Part shown: positions 62,935 through 64,000 of the stretch, one piece after another
How the letters are laid out: every line of letters starts with the position of its first letter
Position numbering within the stretch: position 1 is the stretch's first letter
NCBI RefSeq assembly: GCF_013409255.1
Contig: NZ_JACCAS010000001.1
Coordinates: forward strand, 2,604,001-2,668,000
DNA: 64,000 nucleotides
Direction: 5' to 3'
DNA from: Paraburkholderia bryophila
GTDB taxonomy: Bacteria; Pseudomonadota; Gammaproteobacteria; Burkholderiales; Burkholderiaceae
Notes under the pieces: model-generated
Told to the model about the DNA's origin: nothing
Databases searched by the model: none
What the model saw: the letters and a program-made list of their open reading frames with translations, nothing else
Made by a program: the position numbers and the translations under genes

Positions 62935-64000
62935 ATGAAAAAATCGACTCAACGCCGCCCCACCATGACCGACATCGCCAAGCTCACCGGCGTGTCGCAA
63001 TCCACTGTCTCGCTGGTGCTGAACAACGCCACCGGCGCGAAGTTTTCCGAGGCCACCCGCGCCAAGGTGCTGAAGGCCGCGCATGACCTCGGCTACCGCT
63101 TGTCGCTGCGCGAGCCGGTGCCGGCCTCGGCCGACGACCGCAATCTGATCGTCTATCTCGCTGACGAAATTTCCACCAGCCCGCACCCGGTCGTCAACGT
63201 CGACGGCGCGCGCGACGCGGCCTACGCGGCCGGCAAGATGCTGGCGGTCTATTCGACGCACGGCAACGCCGACATCGAAAAGCAGGTGCTCGACACGACG
63301 CTGTCCAACCCGCATGTGTTCGGCGTGATCTACGCGACCGTCTACACGCGCAAGGTGACGCTGCCGGCCGCGCTGTCGCAGGTGCCGACCGTGTTGCTGA
63401 ACTGCTATACGAGCGAAGGCGGCGTGTCGTCGGTCGTGCCGGCCGAAGTCGCCGGCGGCCATCTGGCGACCGACTATCTGCTGCAGTCCGGACACCGCCG
63501 CATCGGCTATATCAACGGCGAACCGTGGCAGGACGCGTCGAAAGACCGCCTCAAAGGCTATCGCACCGCGCTGGCCACCGCCGACCTGCCCTACGCGCCG
63601 GAACTGGTTCGCGACGGCGATTGGAGCTCGGGCGTCGGCTTCGAACTGACTCTCTCGCTGATGCGCGAAACCAATCCGCCCACCGCGATTTTCTGCGCCA
63701 ACGACCTGACCGCGCTCGGCGCGATCGAAGCCCTGAAACAGCTCGGCCTGCGCGTGCCCGAAGACGTCTCGGTGCTCGGTTACGACGACCAGGAAATCGC
63801 CCGCCACACGCATCCGCCGCTCTCGACCGTCGTGCTGCCGAACTACGAGCTAGGCCGCTGGGCGGTCGAAACCCTGCTGCAGGAAGAACAGAACCGCGCG
63901 GCCGGCGCACCGGTGCGGCATCGCATGGTAAAGCTCGACGGACCACTCGTCGAACGTGCGTCGGTCAGGGTAATTACCGAGGCAAAAAGGCCAGCAATTA
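62935..64000 (+). CDS. LacI-family transcriptional regulator, 3' end outside window
   Basis: The ATG at 62935 opens a frame still open at the window end (355 codons). The N-terminal HTH (about 10-30: TMTDIAKLTGVSQSTVSLVLN) with the hinge KVLKAAHDLGYR is canonical. The effector domain follows with GHRRIGYINGEP and IFCANDLTALGAIEALKQLG, a periplasmic-sugar-binding fold, and the segment LVERASV near residue 343 marks the normal C-terminus, so almost the whole protein is present. It probably controls sugar uptake genes to the right and may control the divergent epimerase. Confidence 0.92.
   Translation, partial: MKKSTQRRPTMTDIAKLTGVSQSTVSLVLNNATGAKFSEATRAKVLKAAHDLGYRLSLREPVPASADDRNLIVYLADEISTSPHPVVNVDGARDAAYAAGKMLAVYSTHGNADIEKQVLDTTLSNPHVFGVIYATVYTRKVTLPAALSQVPTVLLNCYTSEGGVSSVVPAEVAGGHLATDYLLQSGHRRIGYINGEPWQDASKDRLKGYRTALATADLPYAPELVRDGDWSSGVGFELTLSLMRETNPPTAIFCANDLTALGAIEALKQLGLRVPEDVSVLGYDDQEIARHTHPPLSTVVLPNYELGRWAVETLLQEEQNRAAGAPVRHRMVKLDGPLVERASVRVITEAKRPAI

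Overview
The window is high-GC DNA that reads as a Burkholderiaceae chromosome, most likely Paraburkholderia. This is judged from the core gene set and order: the rsmI-yraN-diaA-dolP cluster, small H-NS, DUF4148 protein, HiPIP and LivK-type binding protein. No 16S or other marker gene is present, so the genus is an inference. The window divides sharply at a tRNA-Ala(CGC) gene at 34937-35012. Everything to its left looks like a mobile genomic island; everything to its right looks like ordinary chromosome.

Positions 1-12142 are a defence-rich block. It holds a type I restriction-modification operon (hsdM-hsdS-hsdR, the last cut by the window edge), a DUF4393/Abi-alpha-like gene, and an Mrr-like plus CoiA-like two-gene nuclease unit. 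It also holds an unrecognised gene next to a SMEK-like gene that an IS3-family element has split in two, and a HEPN-like gene. An IS1182-family element (12143-13772) closes the block. Positions 13897-19410 are a DNA-metabolism module of the kind carried by integrative conjugative elements: zinc-ribbon/glycine-zipper protein, DUF932, YqaJ exonuclease, a gp3/recombination-directionality-like protein, a membrane protein, two tandem paralogues and an XRE regulator. Stem-loops sit in three of its intergenic gaps. Two lipoprotein genes follow.

Positions 22261-29320 are a second cargo block. It contains an OLD-type ATPase-TOPRIM nuclease with an unknown companion, a small MITE-like element, a translationally coupled pair made of an unknown protein and an unusual FAD/NAD(P)-binding protein, and an FRG-domain gene. 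The coupled FAD pair is the best candidate here for an undescribed system. Positions 29858-34788 carry a compact all-minus-strand set (TraK-like HTH, YagK/YfjJ-type replication protein, DUF3987 protein, excisionase-like protein, unknown) resembling the replication core of a P4-like satellite. It abuts the tRNA, but no integrase is visible.

From 35013 to the end the chromosome encodes envelope and housekeeping genes (cytochrome c, BON lipoprotein, DiaA/GmhA, YraN, RsmI, RlpA) and a probable 6S RNA. It continues with an MBL hydrolase coupled to an exonuclease-like gene, an Lrp regulator, a cation efflux protein, H-NS, a HugZ-like protein, transporters and a proline-threonine-repeat lipoprotein. 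Metabolic genes follow: cupin-like, LivK, nitronate monooxygenase, dienelactone hydrolase, amidase, MHS transporter, HiPIP and L-2-hydroxyglutarate oxidase-like. The window ends in an AAA+ ATPase, small secreted proteins, an EEP nuclease-like protein, an aldose epimerase and a partial LacI regulator with candidate operators. Most of these are single-gene units ending in clear terminators.
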